64,000 bases of DNA, taken from assembly GCA_039707465.1 (NCBI GenBank), contig CM077645.1, positions 60,265,850 to 60,329,849 of the forward strand, given 5' to 3'. The translations under genes were made by a program, and so were the position numbers. Below the pieces are notes generated by a model, which did no database searches, was not told the DNA's origin, and saw nothing but the letters and a program-made list of their open reading frames with translations. Below are positions 27,615-43,500 of this stretch, piece after piece. This DNA comes from Rhabdophis nuchalis. Lineage: Eukaryota; Chordata; Lepidosauria; Squamata; Natricidae. How positions within the stretch are numbered: the first letter of the stretch is position 1; every line of letters begins with the position of its first letter.

Positions 27615-30600
27615 CTAGCAATAAACAAAAACAAAGCTCTTTTATATATCATAAAAAGCAAAGTTATTCATATGTGGTAAGTATCAATGCCCACAATTGC
27701 AGAATGTTGGAAAAGAATAGTAAATATCAAAAGTTTGTGGCTTGATCCAGCTTGGGGGGTGGGGCGCAGAGGGAAACTGGGCTGTATGAACGGCAGGCTA
27801 GTGTACAAGCTAGTGTGTGCAACTCACACAAGTTGAGTTGCACACATGCACACATTCTTTAGCCAGCCACTCACATGGCTCAATTCCAAATAGGCTACGG
27901 CCAGTAGTGGGCCATGGCCTGGGAGTTGGGAATCCCTGGCCTAGAAGACTGCCAGCTTTTTAGAAAGGATTAGCATTTAGCATGATTAAAAGTATTCCTT
28001 TAAGGAAAGGTAATGAAGAAGAAATGGAAAAAAATGCAATCCTGGGTCTGCTGCTTTTCACTATCTTTCTTCATAAGAAGACTGCTTTTGAAAAGCCAAC
28101 CAATATTTCAGATTTACAATCATTTCTCTAATATTTATTTTGGATCTTCCTTGCTTAAATGGTCCAACAAAGTGTCAATATCTGGCAATCTGATTTCCTA
28201 AAAATACTAAAGTAGATCAAACCTAGTTAAGTAGTTGAGTGAGACCCAGGTTTCTAGGCTATATTAAAGAACCAAAGAACCAAGTTAAAGTTAATGAAAA
28301 CTTTACTATCTCTCAAACAAAGCTCATCAATTTGGATGCATGCATGGTTTTGTACTGAAAAGGCATAATTATTATGTAGTGATTGCTCAAAGTATAGATC
28401 AATCAACAAATGGTTGCAATTCCAAAGCCCTGAGATAGGCATGGGCAATATGACATTTTCAATATTGCTGCAGTTCCCATTGTCTTTCATAGTTTTAGCA
28501 ATGATGACTAGCTCTGATGAAAGCTGGCGTTTAATAGTGTCACAAAATTACAAACTGTCGAAAGCTTCCACATAACATTTAACTATAGGAGGAACGGCTA
28601 GAATATGTTGTATTCTGGCTTGCTAAATCTCCCTTTAATAATTTATTCTTCTAACCCATTCCCCTCTTTTCAGATAGAATATTATTTGATTGAATATTAT
28701 TATTTGATGAAAGACATACCTTTATTCTTATAGTTCCTCTTTCTTGCAAATTATAACCACCAATTCTTTGAAGAGCATTTGCTGTGGTATTAGAAACATG
28801 GATTTGCAGAGCTAAGAAATAGAGGAGACAGCTATTGTGTTTTTTTAAAATTAAAGTTTATAAATACAAAAAAGGAGAAAGTAGATAGAAAAAGAAAAAA
28901 TAATAAAGAAAAATGTATATAAAGAAATTATTCCCTCTCCTTTAAGAAAAATACAAGCTTCAGTAATTTATCCCCATCTTCAGTATGCCTTAGCTTTCCT
29001 GGAAGTGCACTGATATAAAGTTTTTGAAAGTATTCTATTTTTTAAATAATTGTCTAATAACATTTCCTATCTATTAACTCTTAATTACAAATTAGGGTCC
29101 AGCTGTCAAGCTGATTGCAATTCAGATGGTCTTCATATTTAAGAATTAATCTGGAATATTTTTCTTTTTTTAATAATAATGAGAAACCAGATGTTTTCTC
29201 TACCTGTCATAGCTGTCACTCTTGCTGCTTGCCTCACATTGTATCTTTTGCCAGCTGGACATAAGCAATGGCAGGAGAGGTAGAGATTGGAATGTGGGTG
29301 TTTGTGGGGTTGGGTTGGGATTTGAAGCAGAGTCAGCCCTGATTCTGATGAACACCAAACAAGCAGAAGGTCAGCAAAAGGAATGTGGAGATGGGAAAGG
29401 CGCAAACTCAGGATCCATTTCCAAAAGAACCTGAGAACCTTTAATTGGACATTGACTGATGATGGGGTGGGTGGGAGAGTGGCCAAGGGGGAAAGGGAAG
29501 TTAATTGCATTGCCTTAACACCAAGCAGGCGGACTCTGCTCTAATCTGTAATCACTTTGTTCTCAGTAAAGTGTACTCTTAAATCTTGGGGGGAGGGGGG
29601 AATGACGCAGGAGTCTTTATTTGCTAATTAAATAAGTGGTATGGATAACACTACCTGAGCATAAAAATAATACTCATTTTCTGCAACTTCTCAGCAGTAT
29701 AATAATCTTATAATTAGCTATTACTGCCATCTATTTATACACCTATACTGTGCACTCTCTGAGAACAAGCTGCAATAATAAAATGGTATATATATGGCTT
29801 ACATCAGTCTTTTATTTTGTTTCTAACAAATGATAACATACGCAAGCTGGTGCTTTCCATCCGTGAGGCTGTGTTCACAGAGTCTCCAAAAAGACAATAG
29901 CGTGGCCTTGTGATGCCTACTACTCCTGCAACAACAGGACCTGGAACGACAAAGATTAAAAATGATTTCCGCCACAAATAAAAGGCATACAAGATTCTGT
30001 CGTGGTTTATTTCTTACTGAAATGTAGAAAAATTTGGATTTTAGGGCATCTGATCTGAATATTGAAATAAGTAGTTTTTACATATATTTTGTTTTCCCAA
30101 CTATAGTATTTTTCTATTGTACAGAATGCTCTTATTCCTAAAGTATTTATTGAAGAAATAATTTTTCTAAATATAAGAGCCAAAATTGTATAAAACTATG
30201 CTCAAGAACATGGATCAGATTAACCATCTTTCCACTAGAGTCAGCTACTACGCAGCTAGTATGAACGGCTAAAATAAAAGTCAATTAGAATCCAATTAAA
30301 AATCCATTTAATCTAATATCTTGTTTTTCCAGAAGAAGATAACTTTGTTTTGGTAAAATAGCACATGGATGAAATACTGCATATAAATAATTATATCCTT
30401 AATACTATAGCATCAGATAGACATAATCACAACCTTCTGGATGTTTCATGGAGATTATTCCTATGAGATTTGGGTACAGATTTGAACATTCTTTCTCTGA
30501 ATATATAGAGCAAACTTGTGGCCTATGGACCGAATACGTCATGTGCTGGCCATGCCCACCCTGGTTTAGCGAAGGGGGGGTGAGTTGAGATACGTCACAT

Positions 30601-33600
30601 GACGACAATGTGACGCCATGAGTTTGACAACCCTGATATAAAGGATACCAGCAGACATCTGGAAGTAGGATGACAAGAAGAACTACCATCCCTCATTACC
30701 ATTCCTCAGCCAGTGACTGGTTGACACATTATACAAAGGCATATTATGGCTTGTTTGATTTTTGGCTTGTTGTGTGAATACAACCATTGCAGTTAATAAA
30801 GCATGAATTTTAGCCAACTTCAGTTTATTATAAAGTAGTTAAACCATTACTTAATATGATATATGATTTCCATTCTTGACTAGAATAGGACAGGACAGGA
30901 CAGAGTAGTATAGGACAGAATAGAATAGGAAAGAATAGAATACAATCAGAAACAAGTAAGCAGATTAATTCTCAAGGATCAAATGTAATGTTCTAACTCA
31001 TTTCATATTGTTCTAACTCATTTCATATTGTGATCACCTGGAACACAAGCACATATCTCAGGATAGGATCTAGGATTGACTTAAAAGTTGTAATGCCTCT
31101 CTAAAACACAGACAGAAAATATAAAGGCAATGAATTTTTATACTGTACCATTTAATATCCTATAAAACAAACATGCTGAGAGATCAATAATGAATTATAA
31201 CCAATAAAAGAAGCAATTCTTTTTAGTTAATCAAAGATCCCTATCTTAAACTAAATTTTGCAATAGGGGGGATATAACAGTATTGGCTTAAGTCTAAAGG
31301 GCATTCCAACTCAGTTTATCTGAAATAAATCAGGAAGAATAATAAATTGCAAGTGTTTGCTGATTCTGTGCCAATGAACAGTATGAGATATGATAAATTC
31401 ATTTCCACAAAAGGTCTATTCAGTTAAGATCAGAAAGTCCAAAGAGATTTGTGCAATTCACCTGTATGAATTCCAATTCGCACCCTCAATTTCTCATTAG
31501 GCAAGTGCCTGATTTTGAATGATATAATTGCACTGAGAAAGTGCAAAGACATAGTGGCAATTTCTTCAACATGTTTTGCCCCGTTGGGGATGGGGAGACC
31601 ACTAGCCACCATGTAGGCATCTCCAATAGTTTCAACCTAGAAACAAAAAGTCATCATTTGCACTTGTAGATAGATAGATAAAGTTTTCAGATAAAGATAA
31701 TGATGTATGGAAAATTGTGAATATTTTTTCGTGGCTCCTGAGAGGAATGATGCAAGTATCTGTTATTGACGACTTCCCCCCTACCTTGTAGACATCATAT
31801 ATTTGAATGATATTATCAAATAGACTATACAGGTCATTGAGAAGAGTGACCACTTGCAGGGGAGAGCTGAAGGAGCATAACTTAGTGAAGCCGACGATAT
31901 CTGAGAAGAAAATGGAGACTGATTCAAAGCTTTCAGGTTCCACTGATCTTCCAGCAACAAGTTGTTCTCCTATAAAACTGGAACATAAATGGATGAGAGA
32001 TAAATTCTGCCTCTATTCAAGTCTCTTAAAATCATAACATGCAAGTTATATACAATTTATCATCCTCATAACAAGATAGTTCTTTATTCTTCAAGATTGG
32101 ATTTATTACCACAGTATGTAATTGAGCCATAGCTTTACAATGCAGCAATAATGTTATTTGTTTAAAAAATGTATGTATTGCAAAAGCCAGGATTTCACCC
32201 TGCAAATCTGATAAATTCACCTAAATGAGATTTATTGGAAAGAAAGGATCAGGTTCCAGCACAGAAATGCTACCGTAGCTACCAACTGATTTTCAAAGGA
32301 AGCCTCTTTGAATGCTCCATTGTGGTGGCAATATTTTTTTTAGAAATCATTCTAATGCTTTTATAATGCAACCAGCTTAAGAGAATGGAGGAGGTTGGGG
32401 GATAGGTTGGTACATTACTGTAGCAGGGTAACAGTACATATGGTCTTAGTTTTCTTAATTGCCAATGCTGTTCCCAGGCTGGGAAATACTTTTCAGAACT
32501 ACCGTATTTTTCAGAGTATAAGACGCACCTTTTTTCCTCTAAAAAGAGGCTGAAAATCTGAGTGCATCTTATACATCGAATACAGCATTTTTTGCCTCCT
32601 GAAGCCCTGCCCGTTCACCAAAATGGCCACGCGCATACCCTTATGGAGGCCTCCAGAGAGCTCCTGGGGGCTGGGGAGGGCAGAAATGACCAAAAAACAG
32701 GGCGTTTTTGCCCCCCAGCCCCCAGCAGCACTCTCTAAGCCTCCATAAAGCTATGCATGCAATTTTTTTGACCAAAAATCGGCCCGTTTTCATGAACAAA
32801 ATGGGCCATTTCCCCTTGTTTTGCCCCCCCTCAGAGCACTCTGCAAGCCCCCCCAAGGCTAGTCATGCCTTTTATTTGGAAAAAAGGGGCCCATTTTTGC
32901 GAAAAATGGGCCATTTGGGGGAGGTTTGCCCAGTGCAAAAAGAGTTTTTTTTTCCCTTTCAGAAAGCTGTTTCCTTAGAGTGATTGATGAGAATTACGTT
33001 GGTCAAGTACTGTACCTGCAGAAACAAAGATTTGTTCCAAAGGTGCTCAGTGATTTCCTTCTCCAGCACATGGGTAAATACACCTGGAAACATCTACCTA
33101 CTTACCTACCTACTCTCTCTCTCTCTACCTACCTATCTACTGTATTTCTCTCTCTCTCTCTATTTCTCTCTATTTTTCTCTCTCTATCCCTCTACCTACC
33201 TACCTATCTACACTCTCTCTCTCCCTACCTACCTACTGTATTTCTCTCTCCCTCTATCTACCTATCTACCTACTCTCTCTCGCTCCCTACCTATCTACTG
33301 TATTTTTCTCTCTTTCTATTTCTCTCTCTCTATCCCTCTACCTACTTATCTATCTACACACACACTCTCTCCCCACCTACCTACCTAACTATTCTTTCCC
33401 TCTCCTTCCCTACCTACTGTATTTCTCTCTCTTTCTCTCTCTCTCTATCCCTCTTCCGACCTACCTACTTTTTTTAAAAAAATTGCCTCTTCAAAACCTG
33501 GGTGCATCTTATACTCTGGTGTGTCTTATACTCCAAAAAATATGGTAGGTAAACATTAGACAAGCTACTGAGAGCCACATGCCAAAAGTAATGAAAGGGC

Positions 33601-36600
33601 AATTAAAGTCACTGTTAGACAAAACCGAGCAAAAAGTTGGATGAAGCCAAACTAAATGTGGATGGGTCTATCATCTTGCACTTCGTGCATTTCTTTTCTT
33701 TTTCTCTCTTCTCATTCAATAAATGTTTGAGAGCAGCAAATCAAAATAGCAGGCATTGTAGGAGGCATTGAAATTAGACCAGGACTAATCTAGACCATGA
33801 AAGGAAATTGTGTGCTTTTAATTGCTCATCCTTTTCTAGAAAAAGGTACTCGTCACAATTCAGTGGAGATCTCGGCTGAAAGTTTATTACCGAGATTTTA
33901 AATAATCTGGTGTTTACAATACAGAAGATCAAACTGCTAAACAGAAGCATGGATGAAGGACCTTTCATAGGTTCAGATTCAGATTTAATGAGTTTAACTT
34001 TGAGCCATGTATATCTAGATTCTTTATAAAAAGGATGAAATATTAGAACTACCATTTCCCTTTTGTAAGTAAGTTGTCACTATCATTGCCTTATTCCAAG
34101 ATATTTTTAGACTTCATTCTAGATGCATTTAATTCTGAATAATCAAAGCTATGGTAGCTCTATTCTGACATAATGCCAAATCAGCAAACGAAAACAACCT
34201 ACTGTATGCACTGAAACATTTTTCATATTTCTGTCTCCTTTTTCCCTAGGAGTAATGTGAAAAAGAGGTTTCATTTCTAATATGTAAGAAGTAAGCATTG
34301 TCTGATTCTGTTGCAATGTATTTTGCACAAAGCAGACTTTTATTATAAAGATGTATTCAAATTGTTTCATGTTCTATGGAATTGATGTGATTTCAGGTAT
34401 TGAGTGACTGAACTAATTATCTCACTTTCAGTAGCCCATGAATATAGCCAATTTAATTTAGATCCAGCTTTACTATTCCAAATCATAGTTTGTTCTTACC
34501 TCACAATTTTATGTGTGAAAAATTATAGTACTGTATCTGCAAATTAGAATGCTTTCATTTAAATGAAAAAGCCAAATAAAAGTTTGTATCAAATGAATGT
34601 ACTAAGAATAGGATTCTCTAGGGTAAAGAATAAAGATAGTGTCTACCAATGCATTTGTTCTTACATTCATTCTCATGCCCCTCAGACCTGAGGTAAAGAT
34701 TGCTCTGTGATCTATACTTTTTAATTATTAAAGAGAAAAGAACTGGAATTGTAACAAAAACATTCTACAATACATTGAGAGTCAATTTAGCTTGGGGCTA
34801 GACCTATTGTGCAGGGTGAAAACAGGTAGACAATAGACTCAGAAATAAAGGAGAAAAAAAGTGAAAGATTTCCCTTACCTAGGTAACATGGTTGATAAAA
34901 GCGTTTCAGTTTTCTTTTTTTCTGCCAATAATAAGGTCGTTCTTGCTTCAACTACTTCTTCCAGATGATTTGCATATTTTTCCAGTTTATTAACCATGTT
35001 GTCTAAGATACTGAAATGGCTTTTAGAAGTGTTCAAAAAGCAAATGTTAAATGAAACTTACTTTACCATTCTATAAAAGTATAATGTAGGAGAATGTGCT
35101 GTTGATTCTGAACTTCTATTCATTAAAAAAACTCTTTATTCTTTATTAAAGATTGAAAGTACCCTGATAACCACAACAATAATTAATTAAAACTACTGAA
35201 ACTCTCCAGTAGTTTTAACTAAATGTATTGATGATACTTTTTTCCAATAAGTTACCAACCTAAAAATCAGATAATAGCCTATAAAAGTGCCCAAATTCAT
35301 GTATATTATGTACATCTTCTGACTGATCTAAGAGGCTTGTCTTCAGACATCATATTGTTTCACCTTTTGGTATTGTCCATGGAATGTTCTTAGCAAGGTT
35401 GCCATTATCAAAAGAGTGTGTCCAAAGATGGCTGTATACCCATGATTAAATATCCATTATTAATTATTATTTTGTAATGATTAATAATGGATATTTACAT
35501 ATATAGCCATATTTGGATAGACTCTTTCAATACTAGAACACTACTGATTACAAAACTTCTGAGTAATCATTTAAATAAAACAAAAATAATAAACTTGTAT
35601 TCCTCTTTACAAATAACTCAATTTCTTGGTTTGGGGAAGGCATGCATGTAAGAATGCTGAGCTATACTGTATATCTTTATTTTATTATGTATTTGGTATC
35701 TTCATTAAGAAACCAACACTTTAATATTTAAAATATCTTCATCCTCAGTATCAGATGAAGAATAATGGTGAACAGAGATATTTTTGCTTCAAGAGAAAAT
35801 TTACCCATCAGGACTGGCGTCTCTTAGTGCTGTCTTTATCTCAGAGAATATTGGCCTCTTTTCTGGATTTTCATCCCAACATGCCTTCAAAAGTTCAGCT
35901 ACCTTGCGATTGCATTTATCTACTGAAATAGAAGGTCGCAGTGGAACAGAAGACTTAGGGTCCTTGATTCTTTCTATTATTTCTGGAATTAATGAACACA
36001 GCAAGATTTCAAAAATTACACATTTTGCTTTTCATTAAATATCAAACCATAAATCATGACTTAAAACTGTAATAACTTGTTGTACATTGCCCAAAGGCAC
36101 TTGTTTGTGAGATGGGTTACCATGTTAATGTGACAAATAAATGAATAACACATTGCATTAAGGCAAAATCAACCAAATTGAATTTATAACTTAGCACAGG
36201 TTTAGGAAGTGGCAAATTTGAGGACTGGCATCTAAAATCTCAGATCTGATAGTTTCTAAATCCATGCTAAGCCATAATACTATTTGGTTGGCTTTGGCTT
36301 ACTGCAATTCATAGATCAAGTTTTGTACACCAGATGAATCTGGTCATGCATCTATTCCCTGGAATGATGCAGATTCAACAACAAAGCAACTAATTTTCAT
36401 TAATGCAATTTGAGTTTTTCCTCTTTCCAAAAATAACCAAAAAATGGGAGTGGAATACTTAGGTAGGGTTTGTAAACAAAAAAGAAAAGAACAGGCCTGA
36501 ATGTCCTATAATTTTCAATAATAATATGTACTTCTCATTTCAAATCGCTATTATTATTTTTTTAAATCAAGTTCCTTTTAACATAGCTCCCAATTTTGTT

Positions 36601-37223
36601 GCTGAAATTCAGTAACCACAATGGCTAAATTTGAGAAAGCACTTTTTCAGACTATTTACGAAGGAGAGAGCGGGTTGTTTGACTTTCAAACAACAATCCC
36701 CTCTTTTTACATTTTAAAATATAATGGAAAAATTGAACTGGATGATGTCATAGCATCCCTTGGAGGAAAAACATTGTATTTGTGATCAACACCTCCCACA
36801 GACTTGTTTAACTAATGAAAAGGTTAGTTGCCCTCATAGCAGGCAAAGATCTATCGAAGAGATTCAGATGATTCTAAATAAAGAAGTGACAAGCAGTGAC
36901 TTGATAAACAAATTCTAAGACATAATCTAATATGTAGAGGAGCAAAAGGAATGGTAGGGAAAGAGATAAAAGACAGAAACCAGCACATTTGGAATATTTG
37001 GTGTATGAATACTTGGCTTTAAAATATGGTTGTCATTAAGGAAAAATAGAATCATGTCATCTGAACTGACAGGTTCAGGTAGAAATATCTCAAAATCTGA
37101 TACAAGCTTCAGTATAGGGATGCATACTATTTTTTTAAAACAATGTTAAACATATTGTGTATATTAGCTAGAAGACATATATGAGTACATAATAGTTCCT
37201 CTATGTATACATACACACATACA

Positions 37224-37259
<36 letters not shown>

Positions 37260-37744
37260 TATACATAAACAGATTATAAATGTTTGTGTGTGTGTATGTT
37301 TCTACACACATTTTTCTACCTATAAATGTTGCAGAATAAATGTCACAATTTTTCACAATAAGAAAAAAAGAAGAGAGAACCTTCTGCACTCTTATTTTGA
37401 TCTTGAAATGGACCATCTTCATGATTGTATATCAATTCTCTCATAATAATAGCAAAACTGTAAACATCACCCTTTTGGGTGCCATGAAATGGATACTCCT
37501 CCATTCTAAGCAATTCAGGAGCTTTCCAGTATAAATCTGCAAAGAAACAAACAAAATGGGACAGATTAATACGAGGTGGACATTTAGAGTTCTTGTTTCA
37601 AATACTGATGATGTCTAAAGCAGATTTTAATGTTTCATGTTTTAATCCAAGTCTGAAAAATTATGAGATAGTTTTGGTGGCCTTTAGAAATAAGTGTTCA
37701 TATCTGATTATTGCTTATTTCTGCAATAATTCAATACTATCTTG

Positions 37745-37803
<59 letters not shown>

Positions 37804-40505
37804 ACCTACCTACCTACCTACCTATACTACAGACAACAGAATGGTAAGATTATGCAACAAGATGATCAGACATGGAAGGTATCTGGTTACTGCACATGAT
37901 AATCTCAATATTTTTTTCTTCCCAAAATATTTAAATACCGAGATGTTTCAAACTAAGTGCTTAGATGGTTGATGTTCTTTGGGCTCCTAATTATATAGGC
38001 CTCTTACCAGCATAGTTTGGTTCTTCCTCTGTCATTATTCTATATTTTCTTCTGTATTTAAGTTCCCATAAACCAAAGTCACACAGCTTGATTTGCATGC
38101 GACTGTCTACCAGACAGTTTGTAGGCTTTAAGTTTCCATGAGATTTCAGAGGGCTGTTGTGGATGAAGAGCATACCCTGAAAATAAATATACAGAATGTA
38201 TGTTTGTGTGAGAGAGAAGGAATGCAGAAATATAAAGATATTAGTATGAATATTAGGGAGAATAATCTACTGATAGCTGCATGATTCTTACAGCAATCAG
38301 TAGATCACCTTAAACAAAAGAAATTAGCAATATATAATATTTACCATGAACAGCAGCAGCAAGATTTCAATTTTTGATTGACTTTAATCATAATATAGTC
38401 TATTATAGCTTTTCATTCTAGAGCATTGTTTTTCCGGTACTGCCAGACTAACCTTTCTCTGACATCAAAATTAGAAATAATTATACAGATACTTGTCTAG
38501 AAATATGGTCTCTTGCAGATTCCAGGTTTATATATTAAATATCCAAATTCAGACCAAGAATTACAATCTCATTTATTAAAAATATAACTCAACCCAATAA
38601 TAGTTAGCCCAAGGGGAATAACCTTTTCCCTTTATTTTCTTTGTTCTTAGAATTAGGATCTAAAGTAAGTATAGAATTAAGACACACGGCCATTTCTATA
38701 TCTACACATGTGTACACATATACCCTCACAAAGCCAGAGAATAATACTACTTAAAGAGCTGGCACACAACCATGACAAGAACAGAGATAATGTATCCTCT
38801 AATTTTATTCAGTTGCTATACTAATCAGCAGTTTTCAAACTGCTGATTTTTGTAGTTCAAAATGATTCTTCTACGCTATACTTACATTGACTATGTCATA
38901 GGCAAAAGAGATTTTGAAAATCCAGTCCAGTTCAATAGCAGAATGTAACAAAACATCCTAGAAAAAGAATCAGCACAGGAATATTATAGGTTGGATTTTT
39001 TTGGGTGGTGGGGGAGAGATGGATTTCTGATTTATTAATACAATTTATCCTTAATCTATTCCATGTGTTTCTATATTAGCTCAATGTTTTTAAGCATGCT
39101 CTACACGATTTATTCATGATAGTTCATTATAATGTAGTTTACTTATGAGAATTTCAAAATGTTTACAATACGTTTGAAAACTAAGAGCACAGTCTAAAGT
39201 TATAGCTTTATGCTTGCACACACCACTTTGCTGTTGCTCAGCGTAGGGCATTTCCATCAATTTGTGATGTCTCATGTTGGCAACAGAAAATAATCTTATA
39301 ATCTCCTTTAAGGGCTCGGAGCACTGGACTGAGAACAGGAGAACAATATGAGCCTACTCCCAGTTACCTATACAGGAAACGATGCCTAGATTTGTCCTAC
39401 TCAGCAATGGCAGTTCTATTCTGGTTGAGCTTGTTATCACATTTTCCTGGCAGAAATTCTAAGGATAAGATACTCTAGCAGGCCACAGATAAAGCTCTCT
39501 GATGTGATACATAACAAAAAATCTTGCAAGCACCTTGCAGGAGTCAAGAATTTTTTTGTTTATTCCTAATATACAGAGTCTAAGGGTTTAGTTTTTGATT
39601 TCTATTCTTGTACATCAAATGCCTGTATTGTAAAATGTGGCTCGAAAAACTGTATTGTTGAAGATCTTTTTGAAATAATTTCTCCTGGCTGAGATGCAGT
39701 TATTGTAGCTTGGAAAATCAATGCTGGTAAAAGTTCACAATTGAGACACAGCTTAAATCGGAAGCTAAATTTGTGCCTCCACAGCATCCCTGTTTCCAAA
39801 TATAAGAGCACATGTGACTTACCCACCAAAATCTACATATTTTATTTATTATATAAAACTATATATTTATGTATCAATTTATGTTCTGAAATTTCATCAC
39901 AACAAATACCAGTGATTGCTTTGTTTCATTTTTGATTGGATTTCATTTCTTTATTTCAGTTGATTAAATTACATCACACATCTTTGCTTTAATTTCATTT
40001 CTGATTTACCGTTTCATTTCTTGCTGTTCTAAACCAGATCCAAATGGGTAGACCAATGGTAAGACTTTTTTGAACTGCTTTTTTAAAAAAGAATTATAAC
40101 TGATAATTTCCCAGTAACAGAACACAAGTACCATTAGTGTTTCCAATCCTTGGTACTTTTCAGATCTATCATTAAAATAAAAAATCAGTCCAGTGCATTT
40201 GGACCTGTTGTAGTGTTGTAGGTCTGCCAATTAGTTTGAGGCTTAATTTCTTCTTCCAAAACACGAGTTCATGCCTGAGAAAAATTTATGTGGCTACATA
40301 TTCAGCTTTATTGCACAAACATGGTCAGTGTGTAACCATGTCCCTTCTGGATGAGCTATTAAGACTGTGTGCTTTACCTGTATAGTATTATTATCTAAGT
40401 ATTAGTTGGGAAAGAAGATTAAGCAAGATTCAAATTCTTATTCTACAATACTGTGTAGAATAAACTTTTGAATCTTGCTTAATCTTCTGTCCCAACTAAT
40501 TCTTA

Positions 40506-40547
<42 letters not shown>

Positions 40548-43500
40548 AATTTTTGAAGTTCAGTTGACTAAGTTTCATGTTTAATGAATAAAAGATGAGG
40601 GTGATGAGGATGAGGATTATTATTATTAGTTAAGCACATACTATTATTAGTTCATCCAGAAATGACCTGGTTGTACATACTGATTATGTTTGGGCAATAA
40701 AGTTGAATATGTATCAATTGCTTTTCCAGGAAAATGTATGCTCATCAGCTACTAGGAAATGACTTTTCAGATAAAATGGCTTTTCTACCTCTTTCTCTTA
40801 TTATATAGCTTACAGATAAGCAAAAAAGCAAAACTGGGAAAATGACTGAGTGTTTAAAGACTGATTCTTTAGGGAAATCTTATTTTCAGAGTAGCATACA
40901 ATTTTCTCCTTATTCTGACAGCCGGACAAGAGGTTTAATTTTATCTTAATCTCATTTCTGTTCGTATGACACAACTGACCTCACTTTGCCTCTATTGCCT
41001 TACTTTGACCCAGTTACATATGCCATACAAAAAGGCCACAATGTTATATATGGAGAGTTATAGACTTGATGTTAGTCAAAGGGTAACTATTTTTATAATA
41101 TAGAATATATAAAATAGAACTCTATTTCAACAGTACTGTATAATTAATTCTTAGCCATTCTTTTGCATAATGCTTACTTTTAGACTTCCCTTCTTACAAT
41201 AATGCATTACAATGCAGATATTTGGAACTTCTGGACAAATCCCATAGAAGACCACCAGATTTTCATGTCTCAATTCTCTCATCTGAAATAAATAAAGTTT
41301 GATTAATGCTTATCAATTCTTAATTTTTTCTGCACAGACCCCAGCCTATATCGATATCAAACTCTAGAAGAAGTCAATTAATCTTCCCCTGGTTTGTATA
41401 ATGTATTTGTCCCTGTTCATCTTTTAAGTGTTGAATCTTCCTCTCTCTCTCTTTCCTAAGTTTATAGGCCAACCATCTACCCGGCTTATTTGCATTTTCA
41501 AAATAGTTCTGTTTTGCAGTTCTACTCTTTCGTGCAGGCTCCTCTTTTTCCAATAAGTCCATTTTATGTTTAGTTAAATCCATTTTCATTCTAATATCTT
41601 TCCTTTGTGGGAATTTCTGTGACTCCTTTCCTAACGTTTTATATTCCTTCTCTAGGTCTTTGCTCAAACGTCATTTCTTAATATTTCTTCTTCTTGTATA
41701 GTCTATTACCAGACCTCTAATAACTGCTTTCATTGCATCCCAGAGGTTCTGGGATTGTGTTTTTTTGAAGGATCAGATTCACAGCATTGGTTACCAAGAA
41801 CACTTATCAAATAATACACCTCTTGATAAACCAATTTATCAGTGATCTTATCAATGTTTTACCAAAATTGTCACTGACATTGTAAAATAATTTTTATACA
41901 TTGTAATGGAGAAATGTATATTTCAATTGTTTTTTCCACAGAAGAAAATAATTTGGATATGAAGATTTTAAAATTAAAGAAATCATTGTAACTGTGGATA
42001 ACTAGGCTCAGCAATAGAAGTTACTAGAGGAAATCTTGCTAGCAGAATGCTCTATTCCCAAGAGGGTGTTGAGCTGAAGGAAACCAGAATTGATCATTTG
42101 AGTAAGAGAAGATAGTAATGCAGACAAGCTACTAATGAAATGAAATGAAATGAAATGAAATTTATTATTTCTAGACCGCCCCCTCTCCCCATGGGGACTC
42201 GGGGCGGTGCACAGGTAGCATAAAAGCAATAAATAACAAACAACAATAAATATACCAACAAAATTTAAGAACCAATTAAATAAACCCTGTGCTAAAATCC
42301 CGATTAAACTAAAAACCTATTCTATAAAATCCCAAGGCAAGGAGGCTATCCCAGGCCGGCCAGACGGAAAAAGTAAGTTTTTAATTTAAGACGGAAGGAG
42401 CGGAGGTCCGTAGTTGTCCTGATGTCGGGGGGAAGGTCGTTCCAGAGGGCCGGGCCCGCCACAGAGAGCGCCCTTCCCCTGGGTGTCGCCCGCTGACACA
42501 GTCTAGTGGACGGCACCCAGAGAAGCCCCTCTCTGTGGGAGCGAATCGGCCGTGAGGATGTATGAGGCAGGATCCGATCCTGCAGATAGCTAGGTCCCGA
42601 GCCATGGAGCGCTTTAAAGATGATGATTAGCACCTTGAAGCGCACCCGGAAGACGACAGGCAGCCAGTGCAGCTCGCGCAAGAGCGGTGTTACATGGGTA
42701 GACCTTGCGGTCCCCATAATTGCTCGCGCGGCTGCATTCTGGACTAGCTGAAGCCTCCGGGTGCACCTCAGGGGCAGCCCCATGTAGAGAGAGTTACAAT
42801 AGTCCAGTCGGGATGTCACGAGAGCATGAGTGACTGTGCGAAGGGCGTCCCGATCCAATAGGGGGCGCAATTGGCGAACCAGGCGAACCTGGTAAAACGC
42901 CCTCCTGGCCACGGCTGTCACTTGATCTTCCATGGACAGCCGGGCATCCAGGAGGACACCCAAATTGCGCGCCCCAACCACAGGGGCAAGATGTTCGCCC
43001 CCTATGGCCAGCGATGGAGTAAGCTGGTTGAATCGGGCAGCCGGAAACCACAGCCACTCGGTCTTGATCGGGTTGAGCTTGAGTCCGTTACTTCCCATCC
43101 AGATCCGTACAGCTTCCAGGCACTGGCACATCACCGCTACGGCATCGTTGGGGTGGTTTGGGGTAGAAATGTACAGCTGGATGTCGTCAGCGTACAGATG
43201 GTATTCTACCCCAAAACCACGGATGATCTCACCCAGCGGCTTCATGTATGTGTTGAACAGGAGGGGCGAGAGGACCGACCCCTGAGGCACCCCACATGTG
43301 AGGGGTCTCGCGGTCGACCTCTGCCCCCCTGTCAACACAAATTGCGATCGGCCAGAGAGGTAGGAGGAGAACCACCGTAAAACGGTGCCTCCCACCCCCA
43401 ACCCCCCCAGCCAATGCAATAGGATACCATGGTCGATGGTATCGAAAGCCGCCGAGAGGTCTAATAGGACCAGGATGGAGGAACAACCCCCATCTCTGGC

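Noticed and set aside
29139..29510. 123-codon minus frame in a GUCY2G intron
   Set aside because: No start context, no recognisable domain, and it lies in an intron between two well-supported exons.
37593..37972. Cys-Leu-Pro-Ala repeat frames
   Set aside because: Translation of the CTGC microsatellite.
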